A stretch of 64,000 nucleotides of DNA from Paenibacillus radicibacter (GCF_024721995.1 NZ_JANQBC010000011.1:62001-126000), one strand, 5' to 3'. Counted from the first letter of the stretch, positions 44,561 to 53,450 are shown. Numbers and translations: made by a program. Notes: generated by a model from the letters alone, not told the origin.

Positions 44561-44689
44561 TTATTGATTTGCTTTCTGACTTTGACCTGCTTTAGCTTTG
44601 TTCTTGCCTTGAGCTGCGACTTCAGTTGCAAATTCAGTGTCAGCTGTTGCTGCTACACGATTGCGATTCTGTTGCTTGTTCTTAGCCAT
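44561..44689 (-). CDS. Gamma-type small acid-soluble spore protein
   Basis: A 42-codon ORF starting at ATG 44689 after GGGGAGGTGA. The product is polar and rich in Gln, Asn, Lys and Ala, and contains DTEFATEVAAQ, the TEFA(S/T)E element that holds the germination protease site in gamma-type SASP. Composition (MAKNKQQNRNR at the start) fits an amino-acid reserve degraded on germination rather than a DNA-binding alpha/beta SASP. It is shorter than B. subtilis SspE because only one repeat unit is present. Expression in the forespore is expected. Confidence 0.8.
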   Translation of the reverse strand: MAKNKQQNRNRVAATADTEFATEVAAQGKNKAKAGQSQKANQ

Positions 44690-44748
44690 GTGGAATCACC
44701 TCCCCTAAGGAGTAGGATTCGCAGCGATTTTATTTTTTATGACAAAAC

Positions 44749-45597
44749 TTAAGAAGGGTTACTGTTCACTTTCTTACTCGGGGTAAACATTTCGACAGCT
44801 AAATCTTTAAAAGCTTGTTTCGTTAATGTGCCGCTACCTTGTTTGACAATGAATACACGGACATTCTTCTTGCCCCATTCACTGAACACTTGCGACTTCG
44901 TATCATAATAGAGATCAATCTTATTACCCTTAATCGCACTGCCTGTATCCGCTACAACACCATACCCATAACCGGGTACATAAAGTACAGTCCCTAATGG
45001 GAACACACGCGGATCTGCTGCAATTGTAGATAAGCCGCGCTCATTACGCACAACCTTTAGTCCAGAGAAGGTAATGCCATACTCGGGATGCTTCGGGGTC
45101 TTACCCGTTGATTCTCTGCCGGCATAATAACCTGTTGCAACCACTTCCATCGCAGGTAACTCGCTTAATTCATGATTGTTGCTTGGTGTTGATTTGTAAC
45201 TATTCGTAACGGGCTTTGATTTTTGAGCAATAGGCTCGCGCTTCACACCTGGTTTTTCACTTGAAGCCATTACAGTCACGGCTTTGTCAGCTGCAATCTT
45301 AGCTTCCACAGCCTCTGCTTGATCACTTTGCATTTGATTTTGCGCCTGAATTTGCTCAGCTACACTTTTCACATCCATTTCAGGTGTAGGTGAAGTAGAT
45401 ATGGCAGTAGAGCTCCACTCACTACTTAGCGGAAGAACTTCCAGCTTCGGTGTAGATTGTGCGACTTCTTGCATCTGTTCAACTTCAACAACTTGATTGC
45501 TGCTTGCTACTTGGTGTACGTCTTGTTGTACCAAATCTGCGTCGTGCCCTCCTAAGAAAACTAACGATTTCATCATCGTAAGTACTTTCATCCACAT
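44749..45597 (-). CDS. 3D-domain protein (YocH/YabE-like cell-wall enzyme)
   Basis: A protein of about 282 aa with a short hydrophobic N terminus, a Glu/Gln/Ser-rich linker (about 25-170) and a C-terminal 3D (Asp-Asp-Asp) domain: MEVVATGYYAGRES, GLSTIAADPRVFPLGTVLYV, GVVADTGSAIKGNKIDLYYD. The domain is a double-psi barrel related to lytic transglycosylase MltA and is found in resuscitation and wall-remodelling proteins. The ATG at 45597 follows GGGGAGG with 7-nt spacing. No LysM or G5 domain is seen. Confidence 0.8.
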   Translation of the reverse strand: MWMKVLTMMKSLVFLGGHDADLVQQDVHQVASSNQVVEVEQMQEVAQSTPKLEVLPLSSEWSSTAISTSPTPEMDVKSVAEQIQAQNQMQSDQAEAVEAKIAADKAVTVMASSEKPGVKREPIAQKSKPVTNSYKSTPSNNHELSELPAMEVVATGYYAGRESTGKTPKHPEYGITFSGLKVVRNERGLSTIAADPRVFPLGTVLYVPGYGYGVVADTGSAIKGNKIDLYYDTKSQVFSEWGKKNVRVFIVKQGSGTLTKQAFKDLAVEMFTPSKKVNSNPS

Positions 45598-45715
45598 ATA
45601 ATAAAACCTCCCCATACATCCAATTTTGCCCAATAGACGAATCTATTAAACGTGATTGGTTTTTTTAGTATGCGAGAGGTTTATGGTTTTTATGCAAATA
45701 TTTGTCAGGCTACAA

Positions 45716-46429
45716 TTAGATCATTTTCATCAACGCATGAATGTCTTCGATGTTCGTAAGACCTGTCTCTTTGTTAATGATCGACGTGTATAAATGTGGG
45801 ATCACGATCTTCGCGCCATTATCTACGCAAGTTTTAACAACTGGAGCGAAGGATTCTAGATCGATACCGCCAGTTGGTTCGAAGATTTCGATACCTGCTT
45901 CAGTTGCTGCGCGAACCATTACAGCTACTTCATCAAGTTGAGATTGACCACCGATTGGGTAGAACTTCACAGAGTGAATACCGATCTCAGCAAGCATTGC
46001 TGCTGCCGCTTCACAAGTTACTGTTTCCTTGAATTGACGGCTTGTAGGACCAGTTGTTAGGTAAACATGACCCGCTTTACCACTAGGTGTGATTAGTGCG
46101 TTCACGATTGTGTGCTCACTGCCCACAGCGCGCATTGCGCCTAGTGTGTAGCCAGCTGCTGGGAATACTTGGTTCACGTGTACAGGCTTTGTTGCAACAG
46201 ATACGTCTACAACTTCTTTCCATACCGCTGGGTCGCCAGCGCCTAAACCTACGGATACAGGAACGCCTGCTGCTTGGAATTCGTTCACACCTTCAATAGC
46301 AGCTGCAACAGTAGGGAAATCTTTCACCATACGGCCGATATATGCATCACCTTGAGCCGCTTCTACGATTTGTTTCGCGTTCTCCAAGTTTTTCGCTAGT
46401 ACATTTAATTTCACAATTGCTTTCGTCAT
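45716..46429 (-). CDS. dgaF: 2-Dehydro-3-deoxy-6-phosphogluconate aldolase, DgaF family
   Basis: A 237-aa aldolase of the DgaF (EF_0839/AHA_3917) family. It cleaves KDGP to pyruvate and glyceraldehyde 3-phosphate in D-glucosaminate breakdown in Salmonella. Visible features are VSVGLGAGDPAVW, FYPIGGQSQLDEV and FEPTGGIDLESF, the phosphate-binding end of the barrel. Its ATG overlaps the dgaE stop as TAATG. It is the last gene of the operon and is distinct from the Eda-type aldolase at 14022-14681, so the organism has two unrelated KDPG-type aldolases in this window. Confidence 0.85.
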   Translation of the reverse strand: MTKAIVKLNVLAKNLENAKQIVEAAQGDAYIGRMVKDFPTVAAAIEGVNEFQAAGVPVSVGLGAGDPAVWKEVVDVSVATKPVHVNQVFPAAGYTLGAMRAVGSEHTIVNALITPSGKAGHVYLTTGPTSRQFKETVTCEAAAAMLAEIGIHSVKFYPIGGQSQLDEVAVMVRAATEAGIEIFEPTGGIDLESFAPVVKTCVDNGAKIVIPHLYTSIINKETGLTNIEDIHALMKMI

Positions 46430-47541
46430 TAGTTGTTACCCCCTGAAGTTATAATTTGTGCAATGCGCTCTGCAATAATTTGCTCTTGTCCTTTAAGTAG
46501 TGGACGTGGATCCACATTAATGATACCAAGGTTGGCATAATGATTACGTGTATAGATTGCTGGGTTACCAGACTCTAGTTCTTTGATAATCTCATAGGCA
46601 GATTTACCGATAACTTTCGCGTCAAATGATAGATTCGCACGATAAATAGCACGACCTGCTTCATCTTGTACGATCACACCTTTAACACCCGGCGTATCCT
46701 TGAATTGCTCAATGAGCCACTCCATACGAGAACGCTGCTCTTCTGACTCGTCTGGACGATCATAGTAGCGTGTAAGGGCAGTCAGTAAGCCAACAATCGC
46801 TTCTTTTCCGACTTTCATCGGACGTCCGACCCCTTTGTATTGCGCTCTGCAAGCTGCCATAAGATCAGCTCGGCCGCATACAAAGCCTGATGTTGGTCCT
46901 TCAATCGCTTTACCGCCGCTGTAAATTACAATGTCTGCACCCATTGCAATGTACTTCTTCAAATCGTCTTCCGCTGCCGCATCAATGATGAATGGAATCC
47001 CTTTTTCCTTCGAAATAGCAATCATCGTTTCGATGGATTGCATGCCTTTTTGTACCGCGTGGTGAGATTTTACATATAGAAGTGCTGCGGTTTTCTCTGT
47101 TACTGCACCTGCTATATGATCACGTTCCACGTGATTCGCTTGCCCAACCTCAACGACTTTACCGCCACCGATCGCAATCATCTGACTGATGGAGCCACCG
47201 AAGTGAACCGAATGCCCTTTTTGAATAATAATCTCATTACGTAAACCATCTGTATTCGGAATTCGCTCGATCAAGGACAAGTTCGTTCCTGCAATGACAG
47301 CTGCTGTAGAGATTGCGATACCACCAGCTGCGCCGCTAGTCGGACATCCATCTTCTGCACCTGTTACTTCTGCCATTACTTTACCTGCTTGAACCATCAG
47401 TTCAGCAATATCGACATAATCCATAGCAGCTTTTCCCATCGCTTCTGCAACAGACGGGTCTACACTACTTGCACCAAGTGCCGTCATTTTACCACTGGCA
47501 TTGATAACTTGCTTGCAACCGAAATTCTCGTAAATACTCAT
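46429..47541 (-). CDS. dgaE: DgaE-family PLP-dependent ammonia lyase
   Basis: A 370-aa PLP enzyme related to SelA and DgaE. DgaE converts D-glucosaminate 6-phosphate to 2-keto-3-deoxy-6-phosphogluconate plus ammonia. It begins YENFGCKQVINASGKMTALG, has GCPTSGAAGGIAIS for cofactor phosphate, IDAAAEDDL with the ring-stacking Asp region, and YSGGKAIEGPTSG with the Schiff-base lysine. The ATG at 47541 follows GGAGGGG. The exact amino sugar acid used here is inferred from the family. Confidence 0.85.
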   Translation of the reverse strand: MSIYENFGCKQVINASGKMTALGASSVDPSVAEAMGKAAMDYVDIAELMVQAGKVMAEVTGAEDGCPTSGAAGGIAISTAAVIAGTNLSLIERIPNTDGLRNEIIIQKGHSVHFGGSISQMIAIGGGKVVEVGQANHVERDHIAGAVTEKTAALLYVKSHHAVQKGMQSIETMIAISKEKGIPFIIDAAAEDDLKKYIAMGADIVIYSGGKAIEGPTSGFVCGRADLMAACRAQYKGVGRPMKVGKEAIVGLLTALTRYYDRPDESEEQRSRMEWLIEQFKDTPGVKGVIVQDEAGRAIYRANLSFDAKVIGKSAYEIIKELESGNPAIYTRNHYANLGIINVDPRPLLKGQEQIIAERIAQIITSGGNN

Positions 47542-47612
47542 GCTGCACCCCTCCACTTTGTTAAGATAGGAACAGGGGGTCTTTATGCAAGAGCCCCCTA
47601 TTGTTTGGGTTA

Positions 47613-48269
47613 TTATTTAACAGGGATCGCGAAGAATGCACCTAGAAGCATTGCACCTAGAATCGCGCCACCTGCAATTGGTTTCTTATAGTAGTAGAAG
47701 ATCGCTGCACCTGCTGTAGCACCAAGACCTACTGGAATGGAAGCCATACAAGCGGAGATTACGATAAGTGGTCCCAAGAAACGACCTGCTGCGTTACCTG
47801 CACCCATCATAATGTCTGCACCGAACGTTGAGTTCGAAGCGTTAATCGTATACTTACGAATACCGATAATGATAAGACCAATAATTGCACCAATCGTTGC
47901 ACCTGTACCAAGCGCAAGTGGGAAGCTTTCAATTGGAGCAACAATTCCAGCACCTAGTAGTAAAGCAGGGATACCAATACCAACGCCTGTTTGAAGCGCT
48001 CCACCGATGTCTAGAATTCCGACTAGCGGACCTTCAAGTACACGAGCGAACAAGAAGCTAGCACCGAATGCTGCTGCTGCACCATAGCTTCCGCCTTCTA
48101 AACCAACTTTAAGCATCGCTACTACTGCAATATCGTTAAATGCACCAACTTGATAAACGTAGTACATATGTGTTCCTGCAAAAATACCTGCGGCTGTTAA
48201 AGCAACGAACAGTACGAATGACCATTCCGCGAACCAAAAATTCTTTTTTAACTCTAGTGTGTTATCCAT
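47613..48269 (-). CDS. DUF4310 integral membrane protein
   Basis: A 218-aa membrane protein of the DUF4310 (EF_0833) family, function not established. About six hydrophobic segments are rich in Gly and Ala (AALQ-type turns, LLGAGIVAPIESFPLALGTG, GAIIGLIIIGIRKYTINASN, MMGAGNAAGRFLGP). It starts 1 bp after the DUF4311 stop, implying a fixed stoichiometric pair. I infer the two are the membrane subunits of a transporter for the substrate of the downstream Dga-type enzymes. Confidence 0.8.
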   Translation of the reverse strand: MDNTLELKKNFWFAEWSFVLFVALTAAGIFAGTHMYYVYQVGAFNDIAVVAMLKVGLEGGSYGAAAAFGASFLFARVLEGPLVGILDIGGALQTGVGIGIPALLLGAGIVAPIESFPLALGTGATIGAIIGLIIIGIRKYTINASNSTFGADIMMGAGNAAGRFLGPLIVISACMASIPVGLGATAGAAIFYYYKKPIAGGAILGAMLLGAFFAIPVK

Positions 48270-48270
48270 A

Positions 48271-49056
48271 CTATTTCACCACCGATCCAAAGAATGCATG
48301 TAAGTCTTTCAACCATTCAGGTGTTGCAATGTGGAAGCTGTTAAGAAGCGCTACATCGAATGCACGGAAGAATCCGCTTAGTACGAATAGAAGTACGATT
48401 GCCGCTACAAGAATCTTTGTAATACGGTTCCAACCGCTATCGTCAACGCCTTTACCAACTAGAATACCAAGTACGATACCTGGTACAGCATTACCCATTA
48501 CCAAGTGAGAAAGACCACCAAGTGCAGTTCCCCACATTCCTGTACGTTTACCTGCATCCATTGCTGCCATCCAGAATACGATTGGCATGATCGGGTTGAT
48601 CAACCAGTTTGCAGCTGGAACGAGTACTTTCGTTGCTACGACTTGCAAGGAAACCGGGATAATCGCAGCTGTGGAGTTAATAACAGCAATAACGATCGCA
48701 CCTACGATTGCACCTGCAATCGCCATCTTCTTCGGATTGTGAAGTGTTTCTGCCACATTCCTGTTCTTGATCATAATAGATGCTGCTGCCCAGTGCGGGA
48801 TAATACGGTGTTCAACGTCTTGTGTTAATGCACCCGCACCAACTGCGGACGCCCATGCGTTGAACAAGAATCCAAGTCCGAATGAGAAGTGACCTACCGG
48901 GTCCCCTTCACATGCGTTAAGCTCTCCAAATGTACGGAATGCACCCATCCCTTGTACGTTAGGAGCGTGGAACATACGCGCTGCCCCTGCACCAATACCG
49001 AAACCCGCTAGAGCACCGATAATGATCGATTTAATAATAATCGTTAACGTAACCAT
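48271..49056 (-). CDS. DUF4311 integral membrane protein
   Basis: A 261-aa membrane protein of the DUF4311 (EF_0832) family, function not established. The ATG at 49056 follows GAGGTGA. Seven or so hydrophobic segments carry conserved polar points: GIGAGAARMFHAPNVQGMGAF, GELNACEGDPVGHFSFGLG and NPIMPIVFWMAAMDAGKRTG. Charged and His residues inside predicted membrane parts suggest a ligand path. It is paired with DUF4310 and preceded by DUF4312. Confidence 0.8.
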   Translation of the reverse strand: MVTLTIIIKSIIIGALAGFGIGAGAARMFHAPNVQGMGAFRTFGELNACEGDPVGHFSFGLGFLFNAWASAVGAGALTQDVEHRIIPHWAAASIMIKNRNVAETLHNPKKMAIAGAIVGAIVIAVINSTAAIIPVSLQVVATKVLVPAANWLINPIMPIVFWMAAMDAGKRTGMWGTALGGLSHLVMGNAVPGIVLGILVGKGVDDSGWNRITKILVAAIVLLFVLSGFFRAFDVALLNSFHIATPEWLKDLHAFFGSVVK

Positions 49057-49086
49057 ATAATTCACCTCGAATGATAACTTTGATGT

Positions 49087-49425
49087 TTAGCGCATTTTGA
49101 GTACACGCTGAATCGGTGATAACTTCTCTGGTTGCTCTTCAAAATGTACTTCCGACAACTTCACTGTTCGAATGCTCACTGTGATTTTTGCTGTAAGCTC
49201 ATAACGTGATCTTTGACGTGGGAACAAGAGCCCGAAAAATCTTTCTGTATACGTCGTTACTTTTGCTGAGACAATCTCCACGTCTTTAGGCTCAATGCGA
49301 AGCAGAATATCTGGATTGCCTTTGGATAAGTTCGTTTTCACCTGATTAAAAACATGCTGGAATGCCTTGTGCTTCGTCTCGCCGTGTCCTGAAAGTGTTA
49401 ATACTTGCTCATGTTCCGTGTACAT
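49087..49425 (-). CDS. DUF4312 cytosolic protein
   Basis: A 112-aa soluble protein of the DUF4312 (EF_0831) family. Short alternating beta-like segments (ILLRIEPKDVEIVSAKVTTYTE, YELTAKITVSIRTVKLSEV) suggest a small alpha/beta or dodecin-like fold. No catalytic motif is obvious. TAGGAGGAA precedes the ATG. It lies between the SFCGS and DUF4311 genes in the operon. Confidence 0.75.
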   Translation of the reverse strand: MYTEHEQVLTLSGHGETKHKAFQHVFNQVKTNLSKGNPDILLRIEPKDVEIVSAKVTTYTERFFGLLFPRQRSRYELTAKITVSIRTVKLSEVHFEEQPEKLSPIQRVLKMR

Positions 49426-49437
49426 TAGAAATTCCTC

Positions 49438-49803
49438 CTATTTTTGCTGCAATTTGATGAATTCTTCCGTCAAACGCTTGCCTAGTTCTTCAACATCCAT
49501 AAAGCCAAAGCCGATTACTTTCTTGCCTGCACGGATTGCTGTTACACCAGCATCGATGGAACGTAGTCCGAATTCCACAGGATACTTGTATTTGTTCGCT
49601 GCTGTCAATGCACCTGCACCACCACTACCGCAGAAGGAGATACCGAAATCTGCATTCTCTTGGTTCATTACATCGCCAAGTTTCATATCTGCGCCAACAC
49701 CTGGAATCACGATTGCGATACCGCCTGCTGCTTCAACACCCTTTGCTACGTTGCTTCCTTTACCAAGACGATCTCCGATAATTACTTTTACTTTGTTTTC
49801 CAT
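49438..49803 (-). CDS. Glycine-rich SFCGS family protein
   Basis: A 121-aa soluble protein of the family named after its SFCGSGGAGA motif (EF_0830). The segment ADFGISFCGSGGAGALTAAN recalls both the CGTGxGxSIAAN loop of RpiB/LacAB isomerases and the cysteine loop of PTS EIIB domains. A cysteine carrying phosphate or contacting a sugar phosphate is therefore conceivable. The ATG at 49803 is 9 nt after GGAG; another ATG at 49809 is too close. The function is not established. Confidence 0.75.
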   Translation of the reverse strand: MENKVKVIIGDRLGKGSNVAKGVEAAGGIAIVIPGVGADMKLGDVMNQENADFGISFCGSGGAGALTAANKYKYPVEFGLRSIDAGVTAIRAGKKVIGFGFMDVEELGKRLTEEFIKLQQK

Positions 49804-49827
49804 GTACATACACTCCCTTTAAATTTA

Positions 49828-50187
49828 TTAGTCTCTTGCTGCTTCAAAATGAATCGCTAAGAAGAATACTTCTGCGTCGTCCACAATGTGATTGATTGGC
49901 TTGCTGTAGAACTCCAGTACTTCACGACTTGCTTCAATAAACTCTGGTGTTGCTTCATCAATCATGCCTTCGTCTAGCTCAGGTAAATGTTCACCTGATT
50001 TAACTCGACGATTAAAAGCGAGTAGATGAACAGCAATCATTACTGCTCGATCTTGTGTTAACGTAAGTCCTAATTGCTTTGTCGTCTCAAGCAGCTTAAC
50101 AATTAATCCTTGCAGCTCATCAAGCTCTTCTTGTTTGACCGCAATACGATCTGGGATTTCTTTCAAAATACTCTCTAAGGTGCACAT
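49828..50187 (-). CDS. Small stand-alone PRD domain protein (EF_0829 family)
   Basis: A 119-aa protein consisting of one PTS-regulation-like domain. It resembles half of an antiterminator PRD pair, with RAVMIAVHLLAFNRRV and a conserved-position His in MIAVHLL and LAIHFEAA. In large regulators such histidines are phosphorylated by the PTS. The ATG overlaps the amidohydrolase end by 13 bp, and GGGAGAGG lies 7 nt upstream. Its presence links the operon to PTS control, although no EII genes of known type are included. Confidence 0.75.
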   Translation of the reverse strand: MCTLESILKEIPDRIAVKQEELDELQGLIVKLLETTKQLGLTLTQDRAVMIAVHLLAFNRRVKSGEHLPELDEGMIDEATPEFIEASREVLEFYSKPINHIVDDAEVFFLAIHFEAARD

Positions 50188-51308
50188 GTAATGACCTCTC
50201 CCGACTTCACACTATAACGTGCTTTTATAATTTGGTTATATACAACTTGCTCGTGGTCAGAGTCTGTAAGTACAACATCTTCATTGACCACTTGCAAAAT
50301 CGAAATATCAGCAATTGTACCGACTTGCAGTGTTCCAAGATCATCTGCTCTACGCAATACTTTAGCCGGTGCTACCGTTGACCATTCAATCGCTTGTTCA
50401 ATGGAATATCCAACCGCTAGCATCTTCGTCATTGTCATGACTAGGCTATGAACAGGCCCATTAAAGTTGCGTGTATAAATGTCTGTTGAAACCGAGTAAG
50501 GATCTACGCCAAGCGCCTTGGCACGGCGCATTGTCTTGAAGCTAAAGCTTGCTGTACCGTGTCCAATATCGAATAGTACACCACGTGCTAACGCCGCTCT
50601 TGCTTCCGGAATAAGGTCTGTACCCTCTTCCGTCAGAATGCCACCCTTCTTCCCATGGAATGCGTGTGTGACAACATCCCCTTTTTCAAGAAGATCAAGC
50701 ACTTCTGGCAGTTTAGGAGGCGCATTACCGATGTGAATCATGACTGGCAAGTTCGCTTCTTTCGCTACGCTTTTCGCAATCTTTAGTGGTTCCAATCCAC
50801 TTTCTTTAATGACCGATCCACTCATTCGAGCTTTCACACCGCAAATTTTATCGGAGTACTCTCGAATCGTATCCAGTGTTGATGTCACGTTTAGCAATTT
50901 CAGATCTGCAAGTTCGGATAACCCTTCTGCAAGTCCAGGACCTGAGACGTTGATCCAACCGACAACTTCCGTCTTGCTATCCGCAGCCATGTCCATGAAC
51001 TCTTTGAAGTTGCTTGCTCCACTACTGCCTGCATCGACAACGGTTGTAACACCTTGTTGAACACCGACTACATCTGGATTAGCTCCGAAGTCGTCTACCC
51101 CTTCAAATACATGTACGTGTAAGTCAATCAATCCTGGTGTTACGATGCAGCCTGCAGCGTCGATCTCTTGCTTCACTTGACCGCTATATGAACCTGCAGC
51201 CACAACTTCTGCAATGCGTCCATCTCTCACAAGTACATCATAAGTACCTTTCGTACCTGTAGCTGGATCAATGACTGTACCGCCTCGAATGATTAAATCC
51301 ATTTCCAT
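50175..51308 (-). CDS. Amidohydrolase/deacetylase family metallohydrolase (EF_0837 type)
   Basis: A 377-aa metal-dependent hydrolase of the amidohydrolase superfamily. The beta-sandwich start MDLIIRGGTVIDPATG leads to PGLIDLHVHVFEGVDDFG (HxH metal site), further histidines in MIHIGNAPP and VVTHAFHGKKGG, and catalytic Asp in FDIGHGTASFSF. The ATG at 51308 follows AAGGAGTGATC. In this operon it probably removes an acyl or lactam group from the incoming amino-sugar acid before the ammonia lyase. The substrate is an inference. Confidence 0.85.
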   Translation of the reverse strand: MEMDLIIRGGTVIDPATGTKGTYDVLVRDGRIAEVVAAGSYSGQVKQEIDAAGCIVTPGLIDLHVHVFEGVDDFGANPDVVGVQQGVTTVVDAGSSGASNFKEFMDMAADSKTEVVGWINVSGPGLAEGLSELADLKLLNVTSTLDTIREYSDKICGVKARMSGSVIKESGLEPLKIAKSVAKEANLPVMIHIGNAPPKLPEVLDLLEKGDVVTHAFHGKKGGILTEEGTDLIPEARAALARGVLFDIGHGTASFSFKTMRRAKALGVDPYSVSTDIYTRNFNGPVHSLVMTMTKMLAVGYSIEQAIEWSTVAPAKVLRRADDLGTLQVGTIADISILQVVNEDVVLTDSDHEQVVYNQIIKARYSVKSGEVITCAP

Positions 51309-51357
51309 GATGATCACTCCTTCTCTGATTCTTAAGTTGCGATTATGTCTATAGAGT

Positions 51358-53256
51358 TCACATGAAGTAACGAAGAATGGCTTGTACTTCACCTTCATTG
51401 AGATTAAGATTTCTCTCTTTCAACATCTCGATAATTCCCATCCGAATATCCTTGTTCGGTCCATCAAGTAATGTTGTGTGTTCAAAATTCGTATAGGGCG
51501 TACCGAAAGCAAATCGATTCATCATGAGCAAGATGTGAAGGGTTAGCCCTTCTGCCCGCTCTTCTGTCAATTGAGATTTAAATCTCGATCGAAGCGAAGT
51601 ACTAAGCTCAAACCCTGTCATAATTAAATCTTGTACGAACGGCTCCATCTCGGAGGAATCCGCTTTCAATTTATCCGGCTTGTATTCAAGTGGGGTATTC
51701 TCCATGGTCTTGCGATCCTTCTCAATTTGACCCAGAATCGTCTGGATTCTTTGGAAATCATGCTTGGTTGGGATCGGACTTACCGTTACAACGGGACCAT
51801 CTGTCTGAATCGGGAAAATACTAATGACCAAATCCACCTGTGCCTGCTCCATCACTTTGTTGAGTTCCATGATTGAGCAACATTCCACGACATTTAAATT
51901 TTTAATTTTGGTCTCGAGAATTGTTTTCAAAAACTGAGATGTTCCACGCCCTGTTCCACATACGACTAAAGCACGATATTTCAGATCATCTAACTTAATT
52001 TCGTACGCGGTTTGGAAATGAAGAACGATAAATCCAATATCTGAATCCGATAGATATACTTGATAGATGCCTAGAATATCGCTGCATGCTCGCTTGACGG
52101 CATCGAACATTTTCCGATAAGAGCTTGTAATTTCACCTAAGATTGGATTAGGCTCCACGACACGGTAGCTGTATTTGGTTAGCTTATCCGACATATGGGC
52201 GAACAAGTTGTTGAACAGTACCAAGTCATCTTGGAAATCGATCGCGATCATGTCTGTTACTTTGGTGATCAGCTCCGTCGTCACGAGATACGCATCAGGC
52301 AAAAGTACATCCTTCGTATCTATTGCATTCGGTGAGGAGGAAGCGCCTCCAATTGCTTGCAAACTTACGAACCAAATACTATCTTCTGTCGGGGTAAACC
52401 CGAGGTCGTCTTCCAGTTCAATCAATAGCTCATGGAAAACGCGATAAGTTAAAAAGTTATCTTTTGCAAACGTTTTCGAATATGCCGTTAGTTCAAACAT
52501 GCTCTCGCATGATTGATGCTGCCTCTGGATGATGATGCAGAGCCTGATGAACACCCCAATAATGATTCGATCCGAAAGTAAGATACCCACTTGTGATTCT
52601 GTTTCTCGAACCAATCGATCCGTAATCGCGAACACTTTGCCTACATCCTGTACAGGACTTAGGAAGCGCTCTAGAATTGGACTTAAATATTGCGGCTGTT
52701 CGCCTTTCACTACCCCTTGCACGATCTGGAACATATCATTGCCATCTAACAAATCCTGCATCACATTCTCTAGAACATAGCGACGTTGTTTCTCCGATCC
52801 AATCATGATAAGACCGAATCTACCGCGTTCTAAGGAAAGCTCTTGTTCCCCAAAAAAGGATTCTACGAGCACGAGATCCGATAAAATCGTATTCCGACTC
52901 ACATCGTGCTTATTGGTCAAATCGCCAATTGTCATATACGAATCTTGAAGCAATAAATCCAAGATAATATGACGCACGCGTTCTTGCTGATTTAAAAATC
53001 CATGCTCTTTCACATTGTCCAGGCTCTCTAGCAGCTTAATTCGAATCGAGTTATCGCATTCAATCCAGATCCCTTTGTTCGGTTTCGATTGCAATTCGAT
53101 GCCCTGATCGCTTAGCCACAACCTGATATTATCTAAATCGTATTTAATCGTGCGCTCACTGACTTCGAATTCACTTGCAAAGTCTTTGACCCGCTGCGAG
53201 TCTTGTGAGTAAACAATCTTTTTAAGAAGAGCACGTGACCGTGTTGATAAAGACAT
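51358..53256 (-). CDS. PRD-containing PTS-type transcriptional regulator (MtlR/ManR class)
   Basis: A 632-aa regulator from the ATG at 53256 (AGAGGTGG upstream). Order: HTH_11 (about 1-60, VSERTIKYDLDNIRLWL), an Mga-type HTH (about 80-150, VSRNTILSDL), two PRDs (about 175-400) with phosphorylatable His in FVSLQAIGG-type and LHFQTAYEI contexts, a EIIB-like domain with the cysteine loop VVCGTGRGTSQFL, and a C-terminal PRD/EIIA-like remnant (EGLTLHILLMMNRFAFG). It is read first in the operon and likely activates it when the PTS signals substrate presence. Confidence 0.85.
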   Translation of the reverse strand: MSLSTRSRALLKKIVYSQDSQRVKDFASEFEVSERTIKYDLDNIRLWLSDQGIELQSKPNKGIWIECDNSIRIKLLESLDNVKEHGFLNQQERVRHIILDLLLQDSYMTIGDLTNKHDVSRNTILSDLVLVESFFGEQELSLERGRFGLIMIGSEKQRRYVLENVMQDLLDGNDMFQIVQGVVKGEQPQYLSPILERFLSPVQDVGKVFAITDRLVRETESQVGILLSDRIIIGVFIRLCIIIQRQHQSCESMFELTAYSKTFAKDNFLTYRVFHELLIELEDDLGFTPTEDSIWFVSLQAIGGASSSPNAIDTKDVLLPDAYLVTTELITKVTDMIAIDFQDDLVLFNNLFAHMSDKLTKYSYRVVEPNPILGEITSSYRKMFDAVKRACSDILGIYQVYLSDSDIGFIVLHFQTAYEIKLDDLKYRALVVCGTGRGTSQFLKTILETKIKNLNVVECCSIMELNKVMEQAQVDLVISIFPIQTDGPVVTVSPIPTKHDFQRIQTILGQIEKDRKTMENTPLEYKPDKLKADSSEMEPFVQDLIMTGFELSTSLRSRFKSQLTEERAEGLTLHILLMMNRFAFGTPYTNFEHTTLLDGPNKDIRMGIIEMLKERNLNLNEGEVQAILRYFM

Positions 53257-53382
53257 GTGTGTCCACCTCTTTCGCCGTATCCTTGCAATACTTGCACTGT
53301 AGGCGCTTACACTGTCATCAGCCTTGCTGCCTCTGACATAACAATAAGCCTTAATCGTGCAATTGAGTAGATGAAACATTCT

Positions 53383-53398
53383 GCACTATCTATAGTGC
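53383..53398. promoter_or_regulatory. Palindrome in the promoter region of the PRD-regulated operon
   Basis: GCACTAT-CT-ATAGTGC has perfect 7-bp arms and lies 127 bp upstream of the regulator start. It may be the operator bound by this regulator or by another protein. A transcribed hairpin is equally possible. Confidence 0.45.
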
Positions 53399-53450
53399 GT
53401 GAAATTGCAATTAGACAAAATTCACTGATAATTTACATCTGCATAGACAG

